In this document: one piece after another, positions 9,272-16,927 of the stretch
Position numbering within the stretch: position 1 is the first letter of the stretch
Layout of the letters: each line of letters begins with the position of its first letter
DNA from: Cytobacillus oceanisediminis
GTDB lineage: Bacteria; Bacillota; Bacilli; Bacillales; Cytobacillaceae
Reading direction: 5' to 3'
NCBI RefSeq assembly: GCF_003182355.1
Contig: NZ_QGTW01000016.1
Span: 1 to 64,000, forward strand
DNA: 64,000 bases
Notes under the pieces: generated by a model
The model's database searches: none
What the model saw: only the letters and a program-made list of their open reading frames with translations
Told to the model about the DNA's origin: nothing
Translations under genes and position numbers: made by a program

Positions 9272-9336
9272 AAAGCTGACTCTGGGTACCCTGGACATAA
9301 TGATGTGTCCGGGTATCAGATGGAGTTGGCTTTTTT
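9272..9336 (+). terminator. long imperfect terminator hairpin of yneI
   Basis: AAGCTGACTC at one end pairs imperfectly with GAGTTGGCTT at the other and is followed by TTTTT; the middle forms GGACA/TGTCC. Confidence 0.75.
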
Positions 9337-9359
9337 AATTATAAGCTCTGTTAAATTTG

Positions 9360-9549
9360 CCTGTTGATTTCAGCACGAGGCACTCCCTTTCCGCTGCGGT
9401 AAGAAGCTCCTCGCCGCTTTGCTCCTGCGGGATCTCCCTTTGCTCCGCACTCCCGCAGGACGTTGAATAAGCATTCTCGTATAAACACCGCACGAAGAAA
9501 ATGAGAATGCATTTTCGGGGAGTTCATGCCTTCCGCTCCAATCGACAGG
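9360..9549. repeat. interspersed repeat, copy 2 (190 bp)
   Basis: Same family as 7547-7740: begins CCTGTTGATT, ends AATCGACAGG, and keeps the 60-base internal insert. The interior is more diverged than in the other copies. Confidence 0.85.
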
Positions 9550-9676
9550 GTGCTAAAAACAACAATAGCTTTAGCAGAGCCTAATTAATAGTGGACATTT
9601 TCAAAAATCGTATCTAAACCAAGCCTTTTAATATATAATAAGTAAAGTAATCTAATGAAACAGAGGATGAAATCGA

Positions 9677-10168
9677 ATGGATTTTGTATTAATTTCATCA
9701 ATCGGCGCCGTGTTTATGGCAATCTTCGTGATGTTCATCCGCATGAAAGCAGCCAAGAAGCCGGCTTCTGCCAAGAAAATCATCTTGCCGCCGATTTTCA
9801 TGAGCACTGGTGCGCTCATGTTTGTCGTCCCCTATTTTCGAGTGACTCCAATGGAGATCCTGGAAGCTGCCACAGTGGGAATGCTGTTCTCCATCCTGCT
9901 GATCAAAACATCTTCCTTTGAAATCAGGGACAACGAAATCTACCTTAAGCGTTCAAAAGCATTTGCTTTTATATTGATAGGATTGCTTGTAGTACGGATT
10001 ATTGGAAAAATGGTCCTTAGCTCAACGATTGACTATGGTGAGCTGAGCGGGATGTTCTGGATCCTTGCTTTTGCCATGATTGTGCCTTGGAGGATTGCGA
10101 TGTATATGAATTATCGGAAGCTGCATCAGGAGCTTTATGGGGCGGGGAATCCGAAGACGACAATATAA
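9677..10168 (+). CDS. ccdC: CcdC family membrane protein (YneJ)
   Basis: 163 residues, four to five predicted membrane segments (for instance VLISSIGAVFMAIFVMFI at the N-terminus and AFILIGLLVVRIIGKMV in the middle). It matches the size and position of B. subtilis CcdC/YneJ (160 residues), a membrane protein linked to cytochrome c biogenesis whose biochemical role is undefined. Start ATG at 9677 after AGAGGATGAAATCGA. The gene is separated from ccdA by yneI and a repeat. Confidence 0.85.
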   Translation: MDFVLISSIGAVFMAIFVMFIRMKAAKKPASAKKIILPPIFMSTGALMFVVPYFRVTPMEILEAATVGMLFSILLIKTSSFEIRDNEIYLKRSKAFAFILIGLLVVRIIGKMVLSSTIDYGELSGMFWILAFAMIVPWRIAMYMNYRKLHQELYGAGNPKTTI

Positions 10169-10172
10169 GTAG

Positions 10173-10205
10173 AAGCTACCGGGTTTAGGTTCGGTAGCTT
10201 TTTTG
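10173..10205 (+). terminator. terminator of ccdC
   Basis: AAGCTACC / GGTAGCTT hairpin with T run. Confidence 0.9.
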
Positions 10206-10225
10206 TTTGCGCTCTGGTTCACTGG

Positions 10226-10360
10226 CCTGTTGATTTCCGCTGCAGGCACTCAGCAAACCGCGGGCGGTCCGGGAGCCTTCTCGGTGCTCCACACCTGCCG
10301 GGTCTCCCTTGGGTACGCTTTTCCCGCAGGAGTCTCGTGCCTTCCGCTCCAATCAACAGG
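10226..10360. repeat. interspersed repeat, copy 3 (135 bp, short form)
   Basis: Perfect 10-bp ends CCTGTTGATT and AATCAACAGG. It lacks the 60-base internal insert of copies 1 and 2 but keeps GGGCGGTCCGGGAGCC and CCCGCAGGAGTCTCGTGCC. Confidence 0.88.
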
Positions 10361-10395
10361 GTGCTTATATACATTAAGCTTTTCACACTTTTTAA

Positions 10396-10427
10396 ATAAA
10401 AAAAACCACTTCGGATCCCCGAAATGG
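10396..10427 (-). terminator. terminator of yneK
   Basis: CCATTTCGG / CCGAAGTGG hairpin read on the minus strand, followed by a run of T (A run at 10398-10405 on the plus strand). Confidence 0.85.
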
Positions 10428-10428
10428 C

Positions 10429-10857
10429 CTAAAACAAATGCTCATACGGTGTCATACTGATTTGTTTTTCTGTTAATTTTTTGCGCAGGAAGTTATGATC
10501 CCGTTTTGGGGTAGCTAAGATATATCCCCGAATCAAAAGATCCTGGTCAATTTTTGTTGCCTTTTCCTTTAAGGCAAGCTCGCCAATCTTCCCGGCAATC
10601 TTCATTCTCGCTACATCCCTGAACAGCTCAGGCACCGGACTAACGAGATCCTCCAGCAGATCCTTTTCCTCCTGCTGCCAAAGATGGCGCGTTTCATTCA
10701 CATAATGCTCTTCCCAATCAAGATCTGATTTGCCATCCTCTTTCGGCATTCGCTTCAAAAATTTCCGGAACATGAAAAAGCCGCCTATCGCGAAGAATGA
10801 AATCAGAACCACAACCCAGAATAAAATAAACCACAAAAACCAGCCTTCAAGTTGCAT
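10429..10857 (-). CDS. yneK: DUF2621 family protein YneK
   Basis: 142 residues: one N-terminal membrane segment (WFLWFILFWVVVLISFFAIG) then a basic and acidic soluble domain. It matches B. subtilis YneK, of unknown function, in length, orientation and place after ccdC. The ATG at 10857 is chosen because GGTGAAGGA precedes it; a GTG nine bases upstream would add three residues. In B. subtilis cotM, sspP, sspO and citB follow; here tRNA-Sec and integrated elements do. Confidence 0.82.
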   Translation of the reverse strand: MQLEGWFLWFILFWVVVLISFFAIGGFFMFRKFLKRMPKEDGKSDLDWEEHYVNETRHLWQQEEKDLLEDLVSPVPELFRDVARMKIAGKIGELALKEKATKIDQDLLIRGYILATPKRDHNFLRKKLTEKQISMTPYEHLF

Positions 10858-10937
10858 TTCCTTCACCTACACACATAATTTTCTGTCCCTATTATAATCC
10901 TTGTGCACCCTTTTCGACAAGAAAGGAAGCATTAGTC

Positions 10938-10966
10938 TTGAAAGGAGCACCATTTGCCTTTATAAT
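10938..10966 (+). promoter_or_regulatory. promoter of tRNA-Sec gene 1
   Basis: TTGAAA, exactly 17 bases, then TATAAT: a near-consensus vegetative promoter ending 15 bases before the first tRNA base. Confidence 0.88.
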
Positions 10967-10981
10967 AATAAGAGTCTTTAC

Positions 10982-11078
10982 GGGGCTGATTGGGGTGCTG
11001 GTGCCCTCCACGGTCTTCAAAACCGCTTGTGACCTGCGTGCCAGGTCAGCTGGGTTCGATTCCCAGGCGGTCCCGCCA
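10982..11078 (+). tRNA. selC: tRNA-Sec (selC copy 1), anticodon TCA, CCA encoded
   Basis: 97 bases, far longer than a usual tRNA. The anticodon loop CTTCAAA (anticodon TCA) is closed by CGGT/ACCG. The variable arm is a 7-bp stem, TGACCTG / CAGGTCA. The T arm is CTGGG-TTCGATT-CCCAG, and the 3' end GGTCCCG-CCA encodes CCA. The 8-bp acceptor stem (GGGGCTGA with GCGGTCCC) contains two G-U pairs and an A-G mismatch. The segment from 11009 on is repeated at 22079 and 36385, so this 3' half was probably supplied by an integrated element. It decodes UGA for the Sec proteins in the grd operon. Confidence 0.92.
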
Positions 11079-11080
11079 AA
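11009..11080 (+). repeat. attachment-site core, copy 1 (left end of element 1)
   Basis: 72 bases from CACGGTCTTC to CCCGCCAAA, identical to 22079-22150 and 36385-36456. It covers the anticodon arm to just past the CCA of tRNA-Sec. The imperfect palindrome around the anticodon loop (CGGTCTTCAAAACCG) is the kind of site where tRNA-targeting tyrosine recombinases exchange strands. Confidence 0.93.
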
Positions 11081-11241
11081 TAAGACTACAGCCGCAAGGG
11101 TTTAAGCCATAATCTGCCCTTTGCATTGGATTAAGCATACATAGGGATTTCCCGTACAGTTTTCGTTCAGTTTTAGGGAAGACTGTTAGGGACTGGCATA
11201 GAAGACTAATTGAGACTTTTCAAGAAGACTGTTTGATTCGT

Positions 11242-11273
11242 AGCTCGCTTAATTAATATTAAGGGGGCTTTTG
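11242..11273 (+). promoter_or_regulatory. terminator-like hairpin that contains the integrase ribosome site (element 1)
   Basis: AGCTCGCTTAAT at 11242-11253 pairs with ATTAAGGGGGCT at 11258-11269 (11 of 12 pairs, counting one G-U), followed by TTTTG and then the ATG at 11276. The 3' arm contains the ribosome site AAGGGGG, so the hairpin should both end read-through RNA from tRNA-Sec and hide the ribosome site. The other two integrase leaders are built the same way. Confidence 0.72.
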
Positions 11274-11275
11274 TT

Positions 11276-12244
11276 ATGCAAAAAAGGACAGTTAGCAGGA
11301 AATTCAGAAGGGAACAATCAGCACCAAAAACTAATGAGCAGACTTACACCATGACAGAGATGTTTGAAAGGTTCATGCTTATTAAAAAGTCAGAAGGGTT
11401 GGCCCGCCGCACTATTAAGGAGTATTACATCAATTTCGACTACTTTATGCGGTATACAGGAAAGGACTTAAGCCAGGAAGAAATGACAATGGAGCTTTTC
11501 TGCGGGTGGATAAGCCATATGGCGGAAGAAATGGAACTGGCCCCAGCTACCATTAATATACGGGTCCGTACCATGCGTTCATTTATACGCTTCTGCTATG
11601 AGGAGAAGGGATGGGTGACAGAACCTATTCATAGGCGATTTAAGCCTGTTAAGGCTCCTATTGATAACGTGGAATCCTTGACGACTGATGAAATACGGAA
11701 ATTAATCGGGGCCATTGATAACGAATCTTATACAGGGTTCCGTACAAAAGTTATAGTCTTCGTCTTACTGGATACGATGGTCAGAGTCTGCGAGCTGGTA
11801 GACATAAAGCGGGAGAATATAGACTTGAAGAAGGGCTTTATTCAGCTTGAAGCAGCCGACACCAAGACAAGAGTTGCTCGGGTGGTTCCGCTATCCTTGA
11901 AAACCATCAAACTATTAGAGGATTACTTGCAGGAGACCGCTGAATTTGGCAATGAATATGCCTTTCTGACATATGAAGGGGTAAGAATATCTGAGGCTAC
12001 TGTAAGGGATAACTTGGCTTTATACGGTAAAATAGCACAGATTAAGAATAAGCGGGTTTCCCCGCATACATTTCGTCATACAGCAGCCTTATTTTATATT
12101 TTGAATGGCGGGGACCCATTTAGTCTCCAGCGCATCTTAGGGCATTCACATATGAACATGGTACGCCGCTACATTCAAATGACGAGTACAGATGTTCAGA
12201 TACAGCATAATAGCTATTCACCTATTAACTACCTGTATAAGTAA
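11276..12244 (+). CDS. tyrosine recombinase (integrase) of element 1
   Basis: 322 residues. N-terminal SAM-like core-binding domain (about 25-115) and C-terminal catalytic domain. Catalytic residues visible: Arg in DTMVRVCELV, HTFRHTAAL (His-x-x-Arg), His in ILGHSHMNM and the nucleophile Tyr in MVRRYIQM. It lies about 200 bases downstream of the tRNA-Sec gene it is inferred to recognise. It is clearly related to the recombinases at 22336 and 36606 (shared NGGDPFSLQ-ILGH-M-MVR-YIQM pattern). Expected to insert and excise element 1 at the 72-bp site. Confidence 0.92.
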   Translation: MQKRTVSRKFRREQSAPKTNEQTYTMTEMFERFMLIKKSEGLARRTIKEYYINFDYFMRYTGKDLSQEEMTMELFCGWISHMAEEMELAPATINIRVRTMRSFIRFCYEEKGWVTEPIHRRFKPVKAPIDNVESLTTDEIRKLIGAIDNESYTGFRTKVIVFVLLDTMVRVCELVDIKRENIDLKKGFIQLEAADTKTRVARVVPLSLKTIKLLEDYLQETAEFGNEYAFLTYEGVRISEATVRDNLALYGKIAQIKNKRVSPHTFRHTAALFYILNGGDPFSLQRILGHSHMNMVRRYIQMTSTDVQIQHNSYSPINYLYK

Positions 12245-12250
12245 ACCAGC

Positions 12251-12281
12251 GGAGCCGCCATCTTTTAAGGCGGCTCTTTTT
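12251..12281 (+). terminator. terminator of the element 1 integrase
   Basis: GAGCCGCC / GGCGGCTC hairpin followed by TTTTTAATTTT. Confidence 0.92.
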
Positions 12282-12324
12282 AATTTTACTATGGCCGACG
12301 CGCTTTTGAAAACTGTGCACCTCT

Positions 12325-13371
12325 TTATTCTTCACCGTCTAATGCTTTTACTTCTTCAATGGTCCTGTCGAGTATTTCCTCCATTACTCGGTCTAACTCT
12401 TCTCTCTGTGCCTGAGTCATGTTTCTTTGTTGGAAAGAAGTGCTGCTGGCTATTTTCTTTAATTCATCTCGTATGGCCTTACGCTCATCTCTAGAAGGCA
12501 TCTGCGTTTTTATCTCCTCCAGATAGCGTTTATGGGCTGAATCTCTGCGCTCCTTTTCGGCCATGTACTCCTCTTGACGCTTGGCAATCTCTTTACGCAC
12601 AATTCCCATGTCCAGCGTTTCTAAGAATGTGCTTCTAGCATAATTGATGTCAGCCAGAAGATTGTCGTTGGTGATAGTCCGCTTGGCTACTCGGTAGTAA
12701 TCTACTTGAAGAAAGAAAGTCATATTCTTTTGATATAGCTCTCTAGCCTCCTGTGCATAGATATATGCAGGTGCTTTTTCAGCTTGTGGGTTATACGTGC
12801 GGTACAAGTCATTCTGTCTGTGGAAAAAGTCTTTCCATACCTTACGGGCCCTGGTATCATACATGACGGCATTTGGTCCCTTCTGCCAGCCCCATTCAGT
12901 CTTTCTTTTCACACGGTGACTTTTTAAATCCTGCGGGCCGCCATTACGGATGTAGTCACGCTTCAAAAGATAGCCACGCAATCGTGTACATGTAGTCTTT
13001 ACTGTCTCTTTATCCACTTGGTGCTTCTTAGCTAAGGTCTCATAAATTTCGGTAGCAAACAACACAAGAATTCCATCAGAAGTGTTCAGGATGTCTCCGT
13101 CTTCAATCAGAATGTTTATGTAATCCACGCCCCACTCTCTGTAATCCATAGATGGTATTAGCACCATCCTCCAGAATCCAGGAGGGATTGTGAATGTGAA
13201 GGTAGCTCTTGTACCTTTCCCAACTACCTCCACATCCTGCATCCCCATGCTTTCAAGGTGTTTTTTCTTCGCCATTGGATTCTTCTTGCGGGCGGTTGCT
13301 ACTCCCCATTCAGTAAATGCTCTAAGTTGCTCATAATTCAATGTTACTTTATCCAATGTAGGTACCTCCAT
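12325..13371 (-). CDS. hypothetical protein of element 1 (348 aa)
   Basis: 348 residues, mixed charge, no membrane segment. The first two thirds look globular (for example GTRATFTFTIPPGFWRMVL), with a possible helix-turn-helix around LAKKHQVDKETVKTTCTRL. The last third is a long charged helix with coiled-coil character (KRQEEYMAEKERRDSAHKR). I do not recognise the family. A replication-initiation or DNA-binding role is possible because it faces the repeat-rich non-coding region at 13.5-14.5 kb, but that is inference. Start ATG at 13371. Confidence 0.7.
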   Translation of the reverse strand: MEVPTLDKVTLNYEQLRAFTEWGVATARKKNPMAKKKHLESMGMQDVEVVGKGTRATFTFTIPPGFWRMVLIPSMDYREWGVDYINILIEDGDILNTSDGILVLFATEIYETLAKKHQVDKETVKTTCTRLRGYLLKRDYIRNGGPQDLKSHRVKRKTEWGWQKGPNAVMYDTRARKVWKDFFHRQNDLYRTYNPQAEKAPAYIYAQEARELYQKNMTFFLQVDYYRVAKRTITNDNLLADINYARSTFLETLDMGIVRKEIAKRQEEYMAEKERRDSAHKRYLEEIKTQMPSRDERKAIRDELKKIASSTSFQQRNMTQAQREELDRVMEEILDRTIEEVKALDGEE

Positions 13372-13380
13372 AATTTGGTC

Positions 13381-13546
13381 CCTTCTGTGACTCCTATTAG
13401 TAATATAAAGCTATATATAGTAAGAGTCACTAAAGGGACTAATTCTTTGATTGATAGGCTATCTTTTGTTACTCGGTGCAGTCATATTACTCTCATTTTG
13501 CCAAATAACATTCAGAGATAGCATGGTGGCTATAGAAGTACAATCA
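13381..13546. other. upstream region of the 348-aa gene
   Basis: No gene seen. It contains AGTCACTAAAGGGACT-type short inverted words that may act as promoter or binding sequence for the leftward gene. Confidence 0.3.
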
Positions 13547-13912
13547 CCCATCAATAATGGGAGAGTACCTGTAAGCACAGTCTTACAAATGATGTAGGGT
13601 TGTTACTCCCTTCTCCAACCATATGGATTAAAGGAGAGTTTCTCTGAGCACCCATGAAACAACAAGAGCTGACGGGTATTTCTAACCACCCATGATTGAA
13701 TTAAGGGAGGGTGTCTCTATAGTACGATTTAGCAGACAAGGTACCTGAGTCCTCTATCACACTCTCTTTTAGGGATGTATGTATCTATTGACCCGCAGCC
13801 ATTCTCTAATTGAAGGAGGAAAAGAATATCATGCATCAGAAGACATTTAGCGTAGAAGGTAACTAATTGCCGCCAACCCATACGGATTATTGGAGAGTAC
13901 CTTCCTGCACCC
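13547..13912 (+). repeat. degenerate direct-repeat cluster in element 1
   Basis: At least four related units share the pattern ACCCAT..GATTaA-GGAGAGT..CTC..GCACC: near 13547 (ACCCATCAATAATGGGAGAGT), 13618 (AACCATATGGATTAAAGGAG), 13686 (ACCACCCATGATTGAATTAA) and 13875 (AACCCATACGGATTATTGG). Spacing is about 70 bases, then a gap with a weaker unit near 13798 (CTCTAATTGAAGGAGG). None forms an open frame with its neighbours. They could be iterons, recombinase or regulator sites, or a family of small RNAs. Confidence 0.5.
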
Positions 13913-14316
13913 AAGTTGAGGTGGATGTACCATATCCCTCGCAAGCCATTCAACATAGAGAGAGATTGTCTACGTACAAAGCTAGATGTGTGTCCGAGAG
14001 TCAATCATCACAAACACCAGACTTTCCACAAGCAAATGACTACTATGGAAAAGCCAAGCCTCAGTATAATTGTAGAAATAATTTCACTATATAGGCAAAA
14101 AAATAGCTCAGATTTCTGTGAGCAGTAATGTAGCTGTGAAGGGTTCGGACGCTCTAACATGCCCACCCCCTCTCCGTGAGAAGTCATTTTGCCTACGGCT
14201 GGAAGGGGTATAGTTCCTGCCCCTTATGAGGTGAATGCCTTTCATTTAGTGCACACGCCGAAACCATAAAAGCCATAAGAGATGTCCATCCCATGTCATT
14301 GGTAAAGGGTTGCTCC

Positions 14317-14368
14317 CTTTGGTCGCAAAACTTTAGCTACCGCTAAACTTCAAAGCCCTTGACCAAAG
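14317..14368. repeat. structured hairpin 1 of the element 1 non-coding region
   Basis: Outer stem CTTTGGTC / GACCAAAG (8 bp, perfect) encloses a perfect inner hairpin TTTAGC-TACC-GCTAAA (14332-14347). Confidence 0.75.
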
Positions 14369-14371
14369 ACA

Positions 14372-14462
14372 CTTTCACTGCTGCGGCAATCTGTGCCGAT
14401 GACACATACTCAATTAGAAGTTAATGGGAGTGTTCATCGGTTTTCTAGTGTAGCAGTGAAAG
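14372..14462. repeat. structured hairpin 2 of the element 1 non-coding region
   Basis: Outer stem CTTTCACTGCT / AGCAGTGAAAG (11 bp, perfect). A second stem CCGATGA / TCATCGG (14396-14402 with 14434-14440) is nested inside, and ATTA/TAAT forms the tip. Confidence 0.82.
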
Positions 14463-14474
14463 GGTAGAGAAGGT

Positions 14475-14528
14475 GGCTGGGAGCTATCCTTGCCCATTTA
14501 AGACCTTGGGCTTTGCCCAAACCCAGCC
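14475..14528. repeat. structured hairpin 3 of the element 1 non-coding region
   Basis: Outer stem GGCTGGG / CCCAGCC with a nested perfect hairpin TTGGGC-TTT-GCCCAA (14506-14520). Together with hairpins 1 and 2 it makes about 210 bases of continuous secondary structure, as in single- or double-strand origins, transfer origins or structured RNAs. Confidence 0.78.
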
Positions 14529-14558
14529 TCTCCACGCCTCAATTAGAAGGGGAAACCC

Positions 14559-14777
14559 TTAATCATTCAGCAAGGACGCAGGACTCACGGAATACCCATG
14601 TGCCAGACGTTGCTGTACGGCGTCGTAATAGACGGTCTTTGTCTTTGAAGGCTTTTCCTTATGGAGTATTTCAAGCCAGGTTATTCGGTGTTTATTAGCT
14701 TCACGTTGGCTTTGAGGTAAGTCTGGATTCATGTTTTGTTGTTTTAAGCGCTCGATTATCTGTTTATGGTCAGTCAT
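14559..14777 (-). CDS. small hypothetical protein (72 aa)
   Basis: 72 residues, charged, opening MTDHKQIIERLKQQNMNPDL; no recognised family. A good ribosome site (AAAGGATG) lies 7 bases before the ATG at 14777, which is why I accept it. It follows the Xre-type regulator gene on the same strand, 45 bases away, and probably shares its transcript. Confidence 0.6.
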   Translation of the reverse strand: MTDHKQIIERLKQQNMNPDLPQSQREANKHRITWLEILHKEKPSKTKTVYYDAVQQRLAHGYSVSPASLLND

Positions 14778-14822
14778 TGTCTTTCATCCTTTCTATATGT
14801 GTCAAGATTGGGCAGGTAGCCA

Positions 14823-15110
14823 TTATTGCTCTATTTCTCCTACAAACTGTTTATCATGGTACATCTCATGATACAGGTAGTTCTCTACCCTTTGACGGTA
14901 CTTGTAAGGGACTCTCCGTTTGCCTTTTTCAACCTCTGAAAGAGTCGATGCACCCATACCGAGAATGGCAGCCAGCTCTATTTGTGTGAAGTTGTCGTGG
15001 ACTCGCTTAATTTTTAAGCAGCGGTGTAATGGTAAGCCGTCACATTCCACTAAAACATGTTTAATTTCCATTGCTCGCATAAGGCTCTCACGCTCTTCTG
15101 GTGTAATCAT
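14823..15110 (-). CDS. Xre-type helix-turn-helix regulator
   Basis: 95 residues. The central segment, FTQIELAAILGMGASTLSEVEKGKRRVP (described in two parts: FTQIELAAILGMGAS and TLSEVEKGKRRVP), is a Cro/C1 helix-turn-helix. The N-terminal 35 residues are an extra helical portion. It is probably the regulator of element 1's maintenance genes; its targets are unknown. AAGGA precedes the ATG at 15110. Confidence 0.8.
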   Translation of the reverse strand: MITPEERESLMRAMEIKHVLVECDGLPLHRCLKIKRVHDNFTQIELAAILGMGASTLSEVEKGKRRVPYKYRQRVENYLYHEMYHDKQFVGEIEQ

Positions 15111-15445
15111 ATATCATCATCCTTAATATTTTGTTTTTTTGTTAGGGAAGCCGCCCCACTAGAGACGGCTAGAGAGGAACCGAGGAGAAACCTCGACATA
15201 TACCTTGAACACTTACATCGAAACCATTTAAGAAAAGAAAGTCAATAGATTTCTTCAACTTTTCAGAAAAAAATTAGTGAGATTGAAAGGAGGTGATGTG
15301 AACAGCAAACATAAGAAGTCCAATGAATAAGAAAGGGGGGAATAGTAGAGACGAAAGACAGGATGAAAAAAGGATATTAGAAATAAGATATAAAAATCAT
15401 GCCTTGAGTGAGGTGCATTCAGGGCTAGTAGTGTGCATAAAAAAA

Positions 15446-15470
15446 GATGAGCCGCTGGAACGGTCTCATC
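15446..15470 (+). promoter_or_regulatory. leader hairpin upstream of radC
   Basis: GATGAG / CTCATC stem with CCG/CGG inside. It precedes the terminator-like hairpin at 15526 and may be part of an attenuator. Confidence 0.4.
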
Positions 15471-15525
15471 AAAAGAAAAAATATCAATTATCTATAGTAT
15501 ACAGAAAAACTTATATCAATCAATT

Positions 15526-15559
15526 GGAGAGGCGTACATTCGTCTCTCCTTTTTTTATT
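15526..15559 (+). terminator. terminator-like hairpin directly upstream of radC
   Basis: GGAGAGGCG / CGTCTCTCC (one G-U pair) followed by TTTTTTATTTT, ending 24 bases before the radC start. It either ends an upstream transcript or attenuates radC. Confidence 0.8.
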
Positions 15560-15582
15560 TTAATTATTAGGAAGAAATTATT

Positions 15583-16189
15583 ATGACCACTCAATTCGAT
15601 AAATTTACTTTTAAAATGCTATTAGCGACGACTATCCGTGAAAAGGATGACAGCTATATTGTTAGTGAAATTTTTACCCGCTTTCCTTCAATTCAAGAGC
15701 TATTGGAAATTACAGAGGAAGAACTACTGGCAATCAAAGGTGTCGGAAAAGTGAAAGCACAACAAATTATCGCAGCATTAAAGTTAGCTAGACTAAATCC
15801 TAGTACAGCAGAAGAAAGATTTGCAATTAGAAGTCCAGAAGATGCATTTACTTACCTGAAAGACATGCAATACCTGCACCGTGAAGAATTTGTATGCTTA
15901 GGATTGAATACCAAGAACGAAGTAATGTTTAGACAAACGGTGTTCACTGGTTCGTTAAATGCTAGTATTGTTCATCCAAGAGAAACTTTCCTTCCATTGA
16001 TAAAGAGATGTTGCGCCAGTGCTATTGTAGCTCATAATCATCCTTCAGGGCAGCCAGAGCCTTCAAGAGAAGACATAGAGGTAACTAAGCGGCTAGTAGA
16101 AGTGGGGAAAGTGGGGAATAGAGGTGCTGGACCACGTTATCATTGGCGCTGAAAAATACATTAGCTTAAAAGAAAAGGGTTATTTGTAA
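15583..16189 (+). pseudogene. radC: radC-like gene with a frameshift near its end
   Basis: Reads as a RadC/JAMM-family protein: helix-hairpin-helix ITEEELLAIKGVGKVKAQQI, then the metal-binding motif HNHPSGQPEPSREDI. Just after VEVGKV the frame breaks: the original frame stops at 16152, while the sequence coding for GIEVLDHVIIGAEKYISL and the normal end, to TAA at 16187-16189, is in another frame. The break lies in a G/A-rich run (GTGGGGAAAGTGGGG). The JAMM aspartate is before the break but the last strand is lost, so it is probably inactive unless this is a sequencing error. Such proteins are common in mobile elements; the function is unclear. Confidence 0.85.
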
Positions 16190-16237
16190 TATTGGCTAGA
16201 TGTATTGGTCAGTCTTTTTCAGTGTAAGAAAATAGCC

Positions 16238-16328
16238 AAAATCATACACTCATTTCCTTTGTATTCTTGGGATGGTGCCATTTTTGGTGCAATCCCAGTT
16301 TTTATAAAAAAAATCATACACTCATTTT
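16238..16328. repeat. 19-bp direct repeats flanking a hairpin
   Basis: AAAATCATACACTCATTT occurs at 16238 and again at 16310, 72 bases apart. Between them lies the inverted repeat CTTGGGAT..GGTGCCA / TGGTGC..ATCCCAG (about 16267-16298). It sits just upstream of a small recombinase gene, so it may be that enzyme's site or its regulatory region. Confidence 0.6.
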
Positions 16329-16363
16329 CCTGTTTTTACTGAATTGAAAGGAGACGAAGAAAA

Positions 16364-16927
16364 ATGACGACTAAAGCAGAGGTTTATGATGTTCAACCAA
16401 TCAGGAGCAAAGAAAAACTGGAGGATGTGAAATGGAGTTTGAAGAAATGGTGCGGCCAGCGGGATTATATCCTGTTCCTTATCGGCATCAATACAGGGCT
16501 GCGTGTTGGCGACCTGGTAAAACTCAAGATAAAACAGGTTAAGGGGAAGAAGAAAATCACGGTTAAGGAAGGAAAGACCAAGAAGCCAAGAGTAATACAG
16601 CTTACAAACATCTATGATGAAATACAATCATATATAAAGCTACTGGAAGGGACGGCATGGCTTTTTCCCAGCCGCCAAGGCGGTAGCCATATCACTACCA
16701 CTCAGGCATATAGGCAGCTTGTAAAGGCAGCTAAAATGGTAGACATTGAGGATGGCATTGGAACCCATACCATGAGGAAGACATTCGGCTACTGGTTTTA
16801 TAAGCAGACTAAGGACGTTGCCAAGTTGCAAGAAATCCTGAACCATTCAAAGCCAGAAATTACAAAGCGGTATATTGGAATCACCCAGGAAGAAATTGAG
16901 GACAGCTTAAATGAATTTGTATTGTAG
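16364..16927 (+). CDS. small tyrosine recombinase, catalytic domain only
   Basis: 187 residues covering only the catalytic domain. Arg in GINTGLRVGDLVKL, HTMRKTFGYW (His-x-x-Arg), His in ILNHSKPEI and Tyr in TKRYIGIT. It lacks the N-terminal core-binding domain of the integrase at 11276. Such short recombinases are frequent in Bacillus elements; its site is unknown, though the 16238-16328 repeats are a candidate. AAAGGAG lies before the ATG. Confidence 0.85.
   Translation: MTTKAEVYDVQPIRSKEKLEDVKWSLKKWCGQRDYILFLIGINTGLRVGDLVKLKIKQVKGKKKITVKEGKTKKPRVIQLTNIYDEIQSYIKLLEGTAWLFPSRQGGSHITTTQAYRQLVKAAKMVDIEDGIGTHTMRKTFGYWFYKQTKDVAKLQEILNHSKPEITKRYIGITQEEIEDSLNEFVL

Noticed and set aside
13547..13912. 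CRISPR array
   Set aside because: The repeats are degenerate and lack constant-length unique spacers, and no cas genes are present.
13867..14128. Two plus-strand frames of 70-75 residues in element 1
   Set aside because: They lie in the degenerate-repeat region, lack ribosome sites and overlap each other; treated as non-coding.
15323..15586. 87-residue frame before radC
   Set aside because: Its second half runs through two hairpins including a terminator with a T run, so it is not plausible as a protein.
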